From: Comamonadaceae bacterium | GTDB taxonomy: Bacteria; Pseudomonadota; Gammaproteobacteria; Burkholderiales; Burkholderiaceae_C | Assembly (NCBI GenBank): GCA_027488985.1 | Contig: JAIYAR010000003.1 | Coordinates: forward strand, 186,001 to 250,000 | Reading direction: 5' to 3' | Length of the DNA stretch: 64,000 bases | In this document: positions 36,038 to 44,358 of the stretch, in pieces | Numbering within the stretch: the stretch's first letter is position 1 | Layout of the letters: every line of letters begins with the position of its first letter | Program-made: the position numbers and the translations under genes | Notes under the pieces: generated by a model | What the model saw: the letters and a program-made list of their open reading frames with translations, nothing else | Told to the model about the DNA's origin: nothing | Database searches by the model: none

Positions 36038-36616
36038 ATGAAACAAAGCAGCCTTCAAATCATCAAAGACGAGCACGCCGCGCTGCGCGCCATGTTGCAG
36101 TCACTCACCATGATGCTGGATCGCGGCCCGGGCGACGAGCCCGAGGGCTTCTTTGACGTGGTGCGCGCCATGCTCTTCTACATTGACGAATTTCCCGAGA
36201 AGCTGCACCACCCCAAAGAATCGAACCTGCTATTCCCCCGCGTGGCCCGGCTTGCGCCGCAGGCGATGGAGGCCATCGTTCAGCTCGAGGAGGACCACGC
36301 CCGTAGCGAAGCGTCAGTGCGCGACCTGCAGCACCTGCTGCTAGGCTGGGAGCTGATCGGCGAGAGCCGCCGCGCTGCTTTCGACACTGCTGTGCGCCGC
36401 TATGCGCAGGCCTACCTGGCCCACATGCAACTGGAAGAAACAGCCATCCTGCCGATTGCCCAGACCAGCCTCACCGACCAGGATTGGGCCGAACTGGACG
36501 CCGCGTTTGAAGCCAACCGCGATCCCCTGGCCAGCAAAGGCCAGCGCGACCCGGTGTACGACCGCCTGTTCACCCGCATCGTGATGCGGGCGCCTGCGCC
36601 CATCGGGGTGGGCTGA
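36038..36616 (+). CDS. Hemerythrin HHE-domain protein
   Basis: The 192-residue all-helical protein has the iron ligand pattern of hemerythrins: D-E-H (H13), L-H-H-P-K-E (H57/H58, E61), E-E-D-H and a later H-M-Q-L-E-E motif. Bacterial HHE proteins bind oxygen or nitric oxide through a di-iron site and act in sensing or iron protection. It is divergent from the DUF748 gene and has a GGAG ribosome-binding site. Which stress it serves is unknown. Confidence 0.9.
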   Translation: MKQSSLQIIKDEHAALRAMLQSLTMMLDRGPGDEPEGFFDVVRAMLFYIDEFPEKLHHPKESNLLFPRVARLAPQAMEAIVQLEEDHARSEASVRDLQHLLLGWELIGESRRAAFDTAVRRYAQAYLAHMQLEETAILPIAQTSLTDQDWAELDAAFEANRDPLASKGQRDPVYDRLFTRIVMRAPAPIGVG

Positions 36617-36631
36617 GTCTGAGCCCTTTTT
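36610..36631 (+). terminator. Possible weak terminator after the hemerythrin gene
   Basis: A 5-bp stem GGGCT/AGCCC with a 7-base loop is followed by five T residues. The stem overlaps the stop codon. It is short, so efficiency is uncertain. Confidence 0.4.
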
Positions 36632-36867
36632 CCAACCTGCATCCAGGTGGCATGGACGGCGTGAGCCTACGTCTACAGAAGCAGAACGTCGACGTTTGTC
36701 ATCCCTCCATCGGGATTGAAGTTGACCAAAGTCGCATGTCGAGTTCGCATCTCATTGCGGCCCCCACCGACCCTGTGATCAATCTGCACTACTGTGCGGC
36801 CCCTTTAACGAATGCAACCGTTGCACCGGCGCCCCGGCCGGGTTCTGACCTCGCTGCGTTGTCAGGC

Positions 36868-37731
36868 TCAAAGTCTCCTAAAGGTGTGCAGCTGAGATTT
36901 CTGCAGATAGTGCACCCCGAAAAACAGACCGCCCAAGGTACCGGCTTTGGACACGTCCCCTGACATACGCACCACAACATGACTGGCAGTTTCTTCGAGC
37001 AGGTCGGCATCCTTGGACACCAACAGCGTGGGGGAAACCAAGCCTGCCGCCTTTCCACCCACCAAATGCAAACTGCCCAGCTCGGCCGTCACCCCGCGTG
37101 ACTCCAGCTCACCCCGCGCTATGCGCTCCATGGTCTGGCGCAATACCTTGGCACCTGTGACCAACTCCGCCCGCAAAGCAGCCAGAAGCTGAGGGGATGG
37201 CGATTTGAACTCTGCTACGTTGTAGGCCGTGGGCAAGTGGTACATGTACCGCCCGGTCCATCCGGATCCTTGCACTTGAAACACCATGGCAATCCGGTAT
37301 TTGTCATCCACGCATTCGGTGATGAAGGCAAATGGCTGCAATTGGAAGCCCCCACCCGTCTCCATGAAGAAGGGGCTCCCCCGCATTTCAGCGAGGGCAA
37401 TGTTGTAGGGCGATATCTGCCCGTAACTGGATTCAAAGGACTCAGCCGTGCTACGGTCAATCGCCGCGCCAATGGCCCCGCTCACGAATGGGATTGGCAT
37501 CAACATCCCGGCAGCACTCTCACCGGGGATCAGCACAAACTGGCTATGCGGTATGGGTGTTGACTTGTCAGGCAAGACTTCGGGCAGTGTGCGCTGCAAG
37601 CTCACCCCTTGCTGGGCTGCCAACTTGCTGATGGGGGTACTTTTGGGCAACGGTGGTAAGGCGCAACCAGCCAGCAGCAACAGCGAGGCGCCGGTTGCCA
37701 AGGCCGCCACTCGGGAGAACAAGGTATGCAT
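36868..37731 (-). CDS. Hypothetical lipoprotein, 287 residues
   Basis: Starting from the ATG at 37731, the protein has a lipoprotein signal with lipobox L-L-A-G-C near residue 23 and a proline-rich linker, then an uncharacterised domain. It contains a glycine-rich hydrophobic stretch (P-F-V-S-G-A-I-G-A-A-I) like a membrane-inserting loop and an F-I-T-E-C-V-D-D-K-Y-R block. I do not recognise the family. It is downstream of, and probably cotranscribed with, a small secreted protein; both look like envelope factors. Confidence 0.72.
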   Translation of the reverse strand: MHTLFSRVAALATGASLLLLAGCALPPLPKSTPISKLAAQQGVSLQRTLPEVLPDKSTPIPHSQFVLIPGESAAGMLMPIPFVSGAIGAAIDRSTAESFESSYGQISPYNIALAEMRGSPFFMETGGGFQLQPFAFITECVDDKYRIAMVFQVQGSGWTGRYMYHLPTAYNVAEFKSPSPQLLAALRAELVTGAKVLRQTMERIARGELESRGVTAELGSLHLVGGKAAGLVSPTLLVSKDADLLEETASHVVVRMSGDVSKAGTLGGLFFGVHYLQKSQLHTFRRL

Positions 37732-37745
37732 TGCCAATCCAGTAC

Positions 37746-38219
37746 TCAGAATTTGGGTTTTGCGTTGGTATCGACCGCACTGCAGTCACCCGAGAAGTCG
37801 CCGGCACCGCCTACGAGCGTCATTTTTCCGCTGATGCGATCAATGCGCATTTTGGGTTGACTGAGGAAATTGATATGCACCACGCCCGTGATCTCTTTTT
37901 CGCCCATGTTTAGCTCTTCTATGGGGTACCAGCCTTCTGTACCACCACTCATCAAGGCGGGCACCATGGCATCGGGTACGCGCATGCGAGCCGTGCCTGT
38001 TTTGATTTCTACCGTGCCCGTGCCGGTGTATGGCCGCCGTGTCTGGGTGGTGACCACACCCGTCTTGTTGTGCCCGGGATTGCCGGGTTGAAATTGGTTC
38101 ACTGTGGTGGTCTGAGTGGCCATAACCGCACCTTGCCCCTGGCAGGAAAGCGTAAGGTCATTCGCAAGGGCTGCGATGGGCAGACTTGCAGCCAAAAGAA
38201 AAAACAATGCTTTAGCCAT
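37746..38219 (-). CDS. Hypothetical secreted protein, 157 residues
   Basis: It has a clear Sec signal peptide (cleavage near A-L-A-N, residue 19) and a mature domain of about 138 residues with two cysteines (L-S-C-Q-G near the N-terminus and G-D-C-S-A near the C-terminus) that could form a disulfide. The threonine/glycine-rich beta-strand pattern suggests a small beta-sandwich. No family is recognised. It lies 14 bases upstream of the lipoprotein gene on the same strand. Confidence 0.72.
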   Translation of the reverse strand: MAKALFFLLAASLPIAALANDLTLSCQGQGAVMATQTTTVNQFQPGNPGHNKTGVVTTQTRRPYTGTGTVEIKTGTARMRVPDAMVPALMSGGTEGWYPIEELNMGEKEITGVVHINFLSQPKMRIDRISGKMTLVGGAGDFSGDCSAVDTNAKPKF

Positions 38220-38275
38220 GATGAAGAACTCTAGAGCGTTTTGATTGGACGAATGAAGGTGTCATTGGGCGGGGC

Positions 38276-40345
38276 TTACCAGATACGCACCCGCTTTTCC
38301 GGTGCGCGCCACATTGCGTCGCCGGGGCGGGTACCGAAAGCCTGGTGGAACGCATCAAGGTGCAGCAGCGGCGCGATGGCGCGCACCGATGCGATAGCGT
38401 GGACGTCAACAGACACCAGAAACCGCAGACGTTCCGAACGTCCTTTGTAGGCCCACATTTGCGACCAGGCTACAAAGCATCGTTGGTCAGCATTCAGCCC
38501 GTCGACGTCCTGGATGGGGTTCTTCGCCAGAAAGCGCTTCAAGGCCGCATGGGCGAGCGTGATGCCACCCAGGTCGGCGGTATTCTCTGTGACGGTCATG
38601 GCGCCGTTATGCATCAAACCCGGGAGAATCTCGTATTGGCTGTACTGATCCACCAGCACATCGGTGCGCTGCTTGAACTCTTTATCAGCCTTTGGCGTCC
38701 ACCAGTTGCGCAGATTTCCGCGCGGATCGTACTGGCGCCCCAAACTGTCAAAACCGTGCGTGATCTCGTGGCCGATCACCCCGCCGATAGCGCAGTAATT
38801 GGCTGCTACGTCGGCGCCGGGCTTGTAGAACGGCGGCTGTAGGATGGCTGCAGTGATATCGATGGTGTTGGTGGTGAAGTTGTAGGCGGAGTTCACCGCG
38901 ATCGGGGTCGTCTTAGTCGCTACGGCAAAGCGATTCTTGAGAACGGGCTTGTCAACCTGCGCCATATCGCGCTGAAACGCAAAGCGGTTGGCACGCTGCA
39001 CGTTGCCAAAGTGGTCGTCAGGGCGAATGTCTAGCGTGCTGAAATCGACCCAACCACTGGGGTAGCCCACCTGAATGTCGATTTTCCCGAGCTTCTCAAG
39101 CGCTGCACGGCGGGTTGTGTCGTCCAGCCACGTGTTGCTGCGAAGGCGGGTGGCAAACTCGTCCTTGATATGCCCGACCATCTCGGTGATTTCGCGCCGG
39201 GTGGAGTCAGGAAAATAAGCCTGCACATACAACTGCGACAAAGGGTGGTAAAGCTGCGCCCCGATCTGCTGCGTGACCACGCGCTCCTGCTCCGGGGAAG
39301 TTTTGAGGCCCCTGCGTGTCCGTGAGAATTCTTCTTCGACTAGCCGGTAGGGCCGCCCCAGCTCCGAAGCGCGGCTGGCCAACAGGAACCAACGAAGCAA
39401 TTGCTTCACATCGCCGACCGGCAGCTCGGTCAGCATTCTCTGCAGCGCCTTCAAGGCGTTGATATCGACTACCTGCACCTTTTTGGGCGCGGCGATCCCC
39501 TGCACTTTCAGGAAGGCTCGGAGGTCGAGCGCCGGGATTAACGCCTGCGCTTGGTCCAGCGTCATCATGTTGTAGGTGTTGGCCGGATCCCGCATCTGCA
39601 GAGGCGACATCATGGACCCCGCAACCTTTGCCTCCATGGCCAGAATTTTGGATGCATTGCTTCGGGCTGTATCGACCGGATCACCGATCCCATTCAACAT
39701 CGACACCACGTACTGGCGATAGGTTTCGCGCAGCTTCTGGTGTTCGGGCTTGGAGTACTCATCCTGTTCGAGCAACTGCCCACCGGGTAGCAACACCATG
39801 ACGGTGGTGTTGCTGTCCTTGGCATCCGGCATGGCGGCGATCATGATCAATGGGGACCCGCCAACCCCATCCTGCAAACGGCCGGCAAGACGGCCGTAGT
39901 CAGCCGGCGTTCCGCCCGCTGCTGCGATGCGCTGCAAGTCTGCCTCCAACGGTTTGACTCCAAGGGCGTCCCGACGGGCATCGTCCATGGCCGCCTTGTA
40001 AAAATCGCCGACTTGCTGACGCGCTGAGCCCTTGGGCGCGTTGGTTTCGGCGGCGGAAGCCTTGATCAGCGTCAGCAGTTGTTTGTCAAGGTTGCGCGCT
40101 AGCAGCGTAAAGCCGCCGACATCCGGGTCGCTGGGGGCAATTTCAGTATTTTTGAGCCAGTTGCCAGCGGCATAGCGGAAAAAGTCCTGACGCGGGTCGA
40201 CCGTTTTGTCCATGTTCTGGGGCGAATAGCCCAGAGCGGGGACATCGGTAAGTACGTCTCCGGCGTGAACCGTCGAAGTGGCAAGTAATCCGGCCACGAG
40301 AAGGCCGGGCAGTGCAGAGGTAGCTTTGCTGAAGATATTGTTCAT
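38276..40345 (-). CDS. M13-family zinc metallopeptidase (neprilysin/PepO-like), secreted
   Basis: The 689-residue protein has a Sec signal peptide (cleavage near V-H-A-G, about residue 28), then the M13 N-terminal domain and catalytic domain. The zinc site is G-H-E-I-T-H (H526 and H530) with the third ligand E at about 587 in T-E-N-T-A-D-L-G-G. The Asn-Ala substrate-binding N-S-A-Y-N block is also visible. M13 enzymes cleave peptides in the envelope or outside the cell. An in-frame TTG at 40384 overlaps the stop of the 63-residue gene (TTGA) and could give translational coupling; the ATG at 40345 gives a better signal peptide. Confidence 0.93.
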   Translation of the reverse strand: MNNIFSKATSALPGLLVAGLLATSTVHAGDVLTDVPALGYSPQNMDKTVDPRQDFFRYAAGNWLKNTEIAPSDPDVGGFTLLARNLDKQLLTLIKASAAETNAPKGSARQQVGDFYKAAMDDARRDALGVKPLEADLQRIAAAGGTPADYGRLAGRLQDGVGGSPLIMIAAMPDAKDSNTTVMVLLPGGQLLEQDEYSKPEHQKLRETYRQYVVSMLNGIGDPVDTARSNASKILAMEAKVAGSMMSPLQMRDPANTYNMMTLDQAQALIPALDLRAFLKVQGIAAPKKVQVVDINALKALQRMLTELPVGDVKQLLRWFLLASRASELGRPYRLVEEEFSRTRRGLKTSPEQERVVTQQIGAQLYHPLSQLYVQAYFPDSTRREITEMVGHIKDEFATRLRSNTWLDDTTRRAALEKLGKIDIQVGYPSGWVDFSTLDIRPDDHFGNVQRANRFAFQRDMAQVDKPVLKNRFAVATKTTPIAVNSAYNFTTNTIDITAAILQPPFYKPGADVAANYCAIGGVIGHEITHGFDSLGRQYDPRGNLRNWWTPKADKEFKQRTDVLVDQYSQYEILPGLMHNGAMTVTENTADLGGITLAHAALKRFLAKNPIQDVDGLNADQRCFVAWSQMWAYKGRSERLRFLVSVDVHAIASVRAIAPLLHLDAFHQAFGTRPGDAMWRAPEKRVRIW

Positions 40346-40380
40346 AGGTTTCAGGGTTGGCAAGATGAAAAAGGGGAGGC

Positions 40381-40572
40381 TCAACCGCTCAAATCTGCGC
40401 GGAAAACCTCGAAATTTCGATGGACCCGATCCGCATACGCGCTTGCGTGCAGAGTCAGAGCGGTAACAAAGGCATCACCCGTGCCCAGGTGTGACTGGCG
40501 ATTGGTTTGCTTGCGCATTGCCCGCCCGGCGGCCAATTTTTCTGCCAGCGTCTCGATGTTTTTATGGCTCAT
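40381..40572 (-). CDS. Hypothetical 63-residue protein between protease genes
   Basis: The frame begins M-S-H-K-N-I-E-T-L-A-E-K-L and ends F-R-A-D-L-S-G. It is basic in its first half, with no signal peptide or membrane segment, and has a good ribosome-binding site (AAAGGG, 8 bases before ATG). It starts 29 bases after the CPBP gene and nearly touches the M13 gene, so it is likely real and part of the operon. I recognise no family. A peptide substrate of the neighbouring proteases is one possibility. Confidence 0.6.
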   Translation of the reverse strand: MSHKNIETLAEKLAAGRAMRKQTNRQSHLGTGDAFVTALTLHASAYADRVHRNFEVFRADLSG

Positions 40573-40601
40573 CGCCGACCCTTTCTCTCTGCATTCGCTG
40601 C

Positions 40602-41360
40602 TTAAACCTTGCCAGCCAAACCTGCGCCCAACACGCCCACGCCAAACAAGATCCAGTCATTGGTGATGTGAGCGCCGGTGGAGACCCAGAGGTTCTTGGT
40701 CATGATCCAGGGCATTGTCAAAACCATACGGGCACCGCCGATGACAACGATGCACTGCAGCCAATTCCAGTCATACGTAGGCAGGTGAAGCAGTCCGAAC
40801 ATGACCGAGGTAAGCACCCACGCGGCTACGACTGCGGTCTTGCGCGTCCATTGCAGGCTTTGCGTAAGCCACTGAAGAAGAGCCAAGAAAGGCAAGATCG
40901 TAATGACTTCCTCGCCCAGCAGTTGCGGGATCGTTTTGGCAAAAAAAGCAATGAGCTCTATGGTGTCCAACGTGCCCAAATGCGAAGTGGCCGAATTGGA
41001 AGACGTATGGCCGAGTGCCATCACGACGGCACCCAAACCCATAGTGATGACGATGTTGAGTAGCGCAAAACCCAGCATCAGCCGCACCTCCCGTACGCCC
41101 ACCCGGCTGAACAGGCAAGTCCAGCGCTCAGGAGTCACTCGCGCTAGAGCTAGAAGCGGGATAGCCGCCAGCCCAATGGCTGGAAGAAAAGACCAGAAAA
41201 GGCCGGCCCCTGACAAGGTCGCGGTCAAGGCCAAAGCCATGAATGCCCCTGCCACCGCAGCCAGAACTAGCCACCACTGGCGGACGGTGAGGGAACTGGG
41301 GGAGCCGCGGTAGAACGGAAAGTCAGATCCGGAATCTTCCCAACGAAAAAAACCCAACAT
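40602..41360 (-). CDS. CPBP-family (Abi/Rce1-like) intramembrane protease homologue
   Basis: The 252-residue protein has about seven or eight membrane segments and the CPBP motif set: the glutamate pair E150-E151 (in G-E-E-V-I-T-I), a histidine H192 in F-G-L-L-H-L-P and H231/N234 in G-A-H-I-T-N-D. The usual arginine four residues after the second glutamate (E-E-x-x-x-R) is absent. CPBP proteins process prenylated or bacteriocin-like peptides or give immunity to them. It sits in a compact operon with two very small proteins and an M13 peptidase. Confidence 0.86.
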   Translation of the reverse strand: MLGFFRWEDSGSDFPFYRGSPSSLTVRQWWLVLAAVAGAFMALALTATLSGAGLFWSFLPAIGLAAIPLLALARVTPERWTCLFSRVGVREVRLMLGFALLNIVITMGLGAVVMALGHTSSNSATSHLGTLDTIELIAFFAKTIPQLLGEEVITILPFLALLQWLTQSLQWTRKTAVVAAWVLTSVMFGLLHLPTYDWNWLQCIVVIGGARMVLTMPWIMTKNLWVSTGAHITNDWILFGVGVLGAGLAGKV

Positions 41361-41375
41361 GACAACGCCGCCGGT

Positions 41376-41468
41376 TTAGTTTGGGCGCTTCAGGAGCGTA
41401 CGGTTCACTTCGGTTGAACTACATCCTGCAAGCAGCGAGATGGCCGCGATGGATAACCATTTCTTCAT
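41376..41468 (-). CDS. Tiny lipoprotein, 30 residues
   Basis: The frame encodes M-K-K-W-L-S-I-A-A-I-S-L-L-A-G-C-S-S and ends L-L-K-R-P-N. The first 15 residues are a textbook lipoprotein signal with lipobox L-L-A-G-C (Cys16), leaving a mature peptide of only 15 residues. A GGAG ribosome-binding site lies 7 bases before the ATG. It is the first gene of the operon, 15 bases before the CPBP gene. Size and type recall entericidin-like lipopeptides, but no homology is claimed. Confidence 0.68.
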   Translation of the reverse strand: MKKWLSIAAISLLAGCSSTEVNRTLLKRPN

Positions 41469-41522
41469 TTATGGGCTCCTTAGTTGCCGTTTGGTCCGAC
41501 CCCGGTTGGATTTATAGCCGAT

Positions 41523-41538
41523 ATCTGAAATATCAGAT
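41523..41538. promoter_or_regulatory. Palindrome upstream of the tiny-lipoprotein operon
   Basis: ATCTGA-AATA-TCAGAT is a perfect 6-bp inverted repeat about 55 bp upstream of the 30-residue lipoprotein start. It is a candidate operator for that operon. Confidence 0.4.
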
Positions 41539-41589
41539 TGCCTTGAAGTGAGCAGTTCAATTGAATAGCCAGCGCCGGATCATCAGCAA

Positions 41590-41649
41590 GCATAAATTCC
41601 GACTCCCGCCCTCATGGAATTTTCCCGATTAGCTATCTATTCGATAGCA
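41590..41649 (-). repeat. Dispersed palindromic repeat, copy E
   Basis: On the minus strand it starts TGCTATCGAATAGATAGCTA and ends in GGGCGGGAGTCGGAATT, closely matching copy F at 56302-56361, with the adjoining sequence also shared. Copies E and F therefore descend from a duplication that included the end of the MFS gene. Confidence 0.65.
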
Positions 41650-41757
41650 GAACCACCATCCCCCCATAGCCGCCGCAAACCATATTGACGTCACGAGTGC
41701 GCTGAGCGAATAGGCTATGTAGAGACTGCTGACGTTCCTAAACACGTCTGCGGCTTG
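41649..41757 (-). pseudogene. Decayed remnant of an MFS transporter 3' end
   Basis: The stretch is recognisably similar to 56361-56520, the 3' end of the MFS gene: shared runs include GCCGCAAACCA/ACCGCAAACCA, TGAGCGAATAGGC/CAGTGAATAGGC and GAGACTGCTGACGTTCC/GAGGCTGCTGACGTTCC. About 50 bases present in the intact gene are missing, and no reading frame survives. It is probably what is left of a second copy after decay. Confidence 0.6.
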
Positions 41758-41925
41758 GACGCCTTAGCCCAATGCGTACTTGGCCAGAACGTGGACTTGC
41801 AGCCCGTCTCCGGCCGCCAGGCGCGTATTGAGAACTCGCTGAACAACTACATCTGAGTTGCGCCGCTGGTCAGCGGAAAGACAAAGGCTGCTAAGTTTCA
41901 CTTTGAAACTCAGATACTTTGTTCG

Positions 41926-42780
41926 CTATTCACCGACTCCCATGGGTTCCTGGTTCGTGTCGAATTGGAAACAGCGCAACGGGTTATCCCACATCATTTT
42001 TTGCAGGTCGTCCGGGCTGAACCAGCGGGCGGCAAGCTGTATCAGTGTTCCGTAATCCATCCGGTACGGCGCGCGCAAGAAGGGCCAGTCTGAGGCCCAC
42101 AGGCAGCGATCTGCACCGAATAACGCGTGCATGCGCTGGGCATGGGTACGTGCATCTTCAAAAGGATAAGACTCGTTCGAAAACTTGGCGAAGCCTGAGA
42201 GCTTGATCACCGATTTCCAGTCTGCTGCTAATTCTTCCAGCGCCCGTTGGCCAGGGCTGTAAGGACCGTCACGCAGATCAGGGCGACCGCAGTGATCGAT
42301 CAAAACCTGCACGCCCGAATCCCGGATCATGGGTAGCAATGCGTGCAGTTGGTCCTTGGTGACTTGAATCTGCGCCCACATCCCAAGCATTGCCAACCTC
42401 TGGAGCAAAGGCGCAATGTCCGCGTAATAGTCCGTGCCGTGAAGCGCAACGTTAAATGCCGCGCCGGCAATGCCCGCGTACTGAAGGCGGCGCAGCTCTT
42501 CCTGGTTCGTGTCGTGACGTAGGACCGCAATGCCTTTGAACCTGCCCGCTCCGCGTGCAATGGCATCGAGCATGCAGCGGTTGTCCAGGCCGTAGCCCGA
42601 ATTGGGACCTACAAGTAAAGCGTGCCGCACCCCATAGGCCTGAAGCACATGGGTGAAGTAGTCTGCCGTGCCCAACTCTTGACCAGCCGGGTGATAGGCG
42701 ATGTCCTCTCCATACGCGAATTGCGCCGGATCGAACACATGACAGTGGCTGTCGATTTTGGGGAGATCAAAAAGGTGCAT
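41926..42780 (-). CDS. Amidohydrolase family protein (2-pyrone-4,6-dicarboxylate lactonase-like)
   Basis: The 284-residue TIM-barrel hydrolase begins with I-D-S-H-C-H-V-F-D-P (H-x-H metal site) and has I-D-H-C-G-R-P-D (third histidine) and W-A-S-D-W-P-F (catalytic aspartate). This pattern belongs to the amidohydrolase 2 group that includes LigI and related lactonases, which open lactone rings of carboxylic acids. The start at 42780 overlaps the end of the TIM-barrel isomerase-like gene by 14 bases. It is the last gene of the IclR-linked cluster and probably hydrolyses a lactone intermediate. Confidence 0.85.
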   Translation of the reverse strand: MHLFDLPKIDSHCHVFDPAQFAYGEDIAYHPAGQELGTADYFTHVLQAYGVRHALLVGPNSGYGLDNRCMLDAIARGAGRFKGIAVLRHDTNQEELRRLQYAGIAGAAFNVALHGTDYYADIAPLLQRLAMLGMWAQIQVTKDQLHALLPMIRDSGVQVLIDHCGRPDLRDGPYSPGQRALEELAADWKSVIKLSGFAKFSNESYPFEDARTHAQRMHALFGADRCLWASDWPFLRAPYRMDYGTLIQLAARWFSPDDLQKMMWDNPLRCFQFDTNQEPMGVGE

Positions 42781-43630
42781 TTGGTTTCGCTTCAGAGCAA
42801 TCTGCCAACATGTTACGGCTGGCAAGTAAGCACTGAGCGGCCCACCCTGAAGTGCCCAGCGCTGCGGAGCGCTCAAAGTTCACCACTTCCACACTCAAGG
42901 GAATGTCAGCCGGCAATGCGCTGAATAAGCCTTGCAAATCGATGCTGCCCTCGCCGGGCAACAAGCGCTCGCAACGCGCGGTGTGGATCATGGCCTCGGT
43001 ACTGAAGTGCGTGCCTGCAATAGCGTCGCAAATCTGCGCGTAGTGCAGCAACTGGCGCGGGATGGATCGGATGTCTTCCAGTGTGCTGTTGCTGCGACCG
43101 AAGTGCAGGGCATCCACCAAAATTCCCGCATTGGTGGGCATACCGGCTGCTTCCACCACCTGCAATGCTGCCTTGGCGTCGGGCACGGCCGTCCAGGGCA
43201 TGAATTCGAGATCCGCGGTGATGCCATATGGCGCAAGTGCCTCGCAAAGACGGGCGTAGTTTTCGGCGAGGCGTGGGCCATGCGTATCGTCTCCAGCGAC
43301 CAGCATGGCACGGGCATTCAGGGCTGCACCAGCCTCAAACAGGGGCCGGTAAAACTCCAGATCAAACTGCTCTCCAATGCGGATGATCTCCAGATCAAAC
43401 ACGCCCACGCCCGTATCGCGCTGCACCGCTTGGGTCTCTCGCAGTACCTCAGGCAAACCTATCAGGTGCTGCTGTGGTGCACCCGGTGCATTGGGCTGGA
43501 GGCGCAGCCCAACCGCGGCGTACCCCAAGTCGGCAGCCAGTCGCAAAGCTTGTGGTGGCGTACATGCATGCGCAGTGAGGTAAGCCAAAGAGTAACTCCG
43601 CTGAACGGAAGTGGATGTTTCAAACGGCAT
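42767..43630 (-). CDS. Sugar phosphate isomerase/epimerase-like TIM-barrel protein
   Basis: The 287-residue protein has the AP-endonuclease 2/xylose-isomerase-like barrel pattern, with acidic and histidine residues at strand ends (D-L-E-F-M-P-W, L-V-D-A-L-H-F-G-R-S, S-V-E-V-V-N-F-E) that would bind a divalent metal. The same fold includes 3-dehydroshikimate dehydratases (QuiC/AsbF type), which is attractive given the AroE-like gene in the cluster, but epimerase or isomerase activity is equally possible. It sits between the NIPSNAP and amidohydrolase genes. Confidence 0.8.
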   Translation of the reverse strand: MPFETSTSVQRSYSLAYLTAHACTPPQALRLAADLGYAAVGLRLQPNAPGAPQQHLIGLPEVLRETQAVQRDTGVGVFDLEIIRIGEQFDLEFYRPLFEAGAALNARAMLVAGDDTHGPRLAENYARLCEALAPYGITADLEFMPWTAVPDAKAALQVVEAAGMPTNAGILVDALHFGRSNSTLEDIRSIPRQLLHYAQICDAIAGTHFSTEAMIHTARCERLLPGEGSIDLQGLFSALPADIPLSVEVVNFERSAALGTSGWAAQCLLASRNMLADCSEAKPNAPF

Positions 43631-43644
43631 GCAGAACTCCCGGC

Positions 43645-44271
43645 TTACTTCAGTGGCGACACCGCAGTGGGAAGGCCGATGGTGGAAACCATGCTCGTTG
43701 TCAGGTGGGCGGGGCCGCCCTTGGGCGGCCACACGCCTTGGGCCACGGCATCGGCACGCGCTTTAGAGCGGGCGTCCAGCGAGGGGTAGGCCCAAATGTT
43801 GGTAAAGCGCAGCGGACCGTCCAGCGCGACCATGGCCACCACGCAGGGCGACAGGGCTTCGCGGGCGGGTACGTACTGCTCCCAAAGGTCGATAGTGGCT
43901 TGTACGCCGCCGGTTTTGATGCCGTAGGTGCGTATCTCATACACCGGGCCGCTGATGCCGGACTCTGCACTCGGGCGCACTGGTTTCATCCAAGGAAAGC
44001 CCTTGTAGCTGTGCTGCTCCAAAGCCTGGAAGATTTCGCCACAGCCGAAGGGACTCGAGCTTTGTTGGGTCCGCTCCCGCTCGGTTTGTAGACTGGCCAA
44101 ATCGGCAAAGCCGCGCAGCACGATCATCTGGTTCAGCACACCGATGTCAGTGAACCAGCAACCCAGCAACTCGCCTTTCGCCTCGGGTGCCGTGGCAAAG
44201 GCCTGTACGTTGGCGGCAGCAGTACCAGCGGTACCGAATGGAAGGGTCATGGTGGCGAGTTCGTAAAACAT
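43645..44271 (-). CDS. NIPSNAP family protein
   Basis: The 208-residue protein contains two ferredoxin-like alpha/beta repeats typical of NIPSNAP: M-F-Y-E-L-A-T-M at the N-terminus and the second-domain Y-E-I-R-T-Y-G-I-K-T-G at about residue 110. Such proteins often accompany aromatic or alicyclic acid degradation genes, sometimes as small monooxygenase-like or chaperone components, without a proven reaction. It lies 14 bases upstream of the TIM-barrel gene and after an 87-bp gap that holds repeat copy G. Confidence 0.86.
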   Translation of the reverse strand: MFYELATMTLPFGTAGTAAANVQAFATAPEAKGELLGCWFTDIGVLNQMIVLRGFADLASLQTERERTQQSSSPFGCGEIFQALEQHSYKGFPWMKPVRPSAESGISGPVYEIRTYGIKTGGVQATIDLWEQYVPAREALSPCVVAMVALDGPLRFTNIWAYPSLDARSKARADAVAQGVWPPKGGPAHLTTSMVSTIGLPTAVSPLK

Positions 44272-44301
44272 GATCTGGTTTCCTGTTTGATTAAAGTTAA
44301 A

Positions 44302-44352
44302 TTACTATAAATTTAGGAGCTGCCCGCGCATGCTCCATGGGCGCTGAGGGAC
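44302..44352 (+). repeat. Dispersed palindromic repeat, copy G
   Basis: ACTATAAATTTAGGAGCTGC, then CCGCGCATGCTCC and ATGGGCGCTGAGGGAC follow the same order of blocks as the other copies. It fills most of the gap between the flavoprotein and NIPSNAP genes, where it could form a hairpin in the polycistronic mRNA. Confidence 0.6.
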
Positions 44353-44358
44353 TTCTTC

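Larger units (their letters stand above)
41469..41925. other. 457-bp intergenic region with gene remnants
   Basis: No intact gene is seen. It holds a palindrome (41523-41538), repeat copy E (41590-41649), a decayed piece of an MFS transporter gene (41649-41757) and a 34-codon open fragment on the plus strand (about 41752-41856, ending N-S-L-N-N-Y-I before a TGA) of unknown origin. The last 65 bases before the amidohydrolase stop show nothing clear. Confidence 0.6.
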
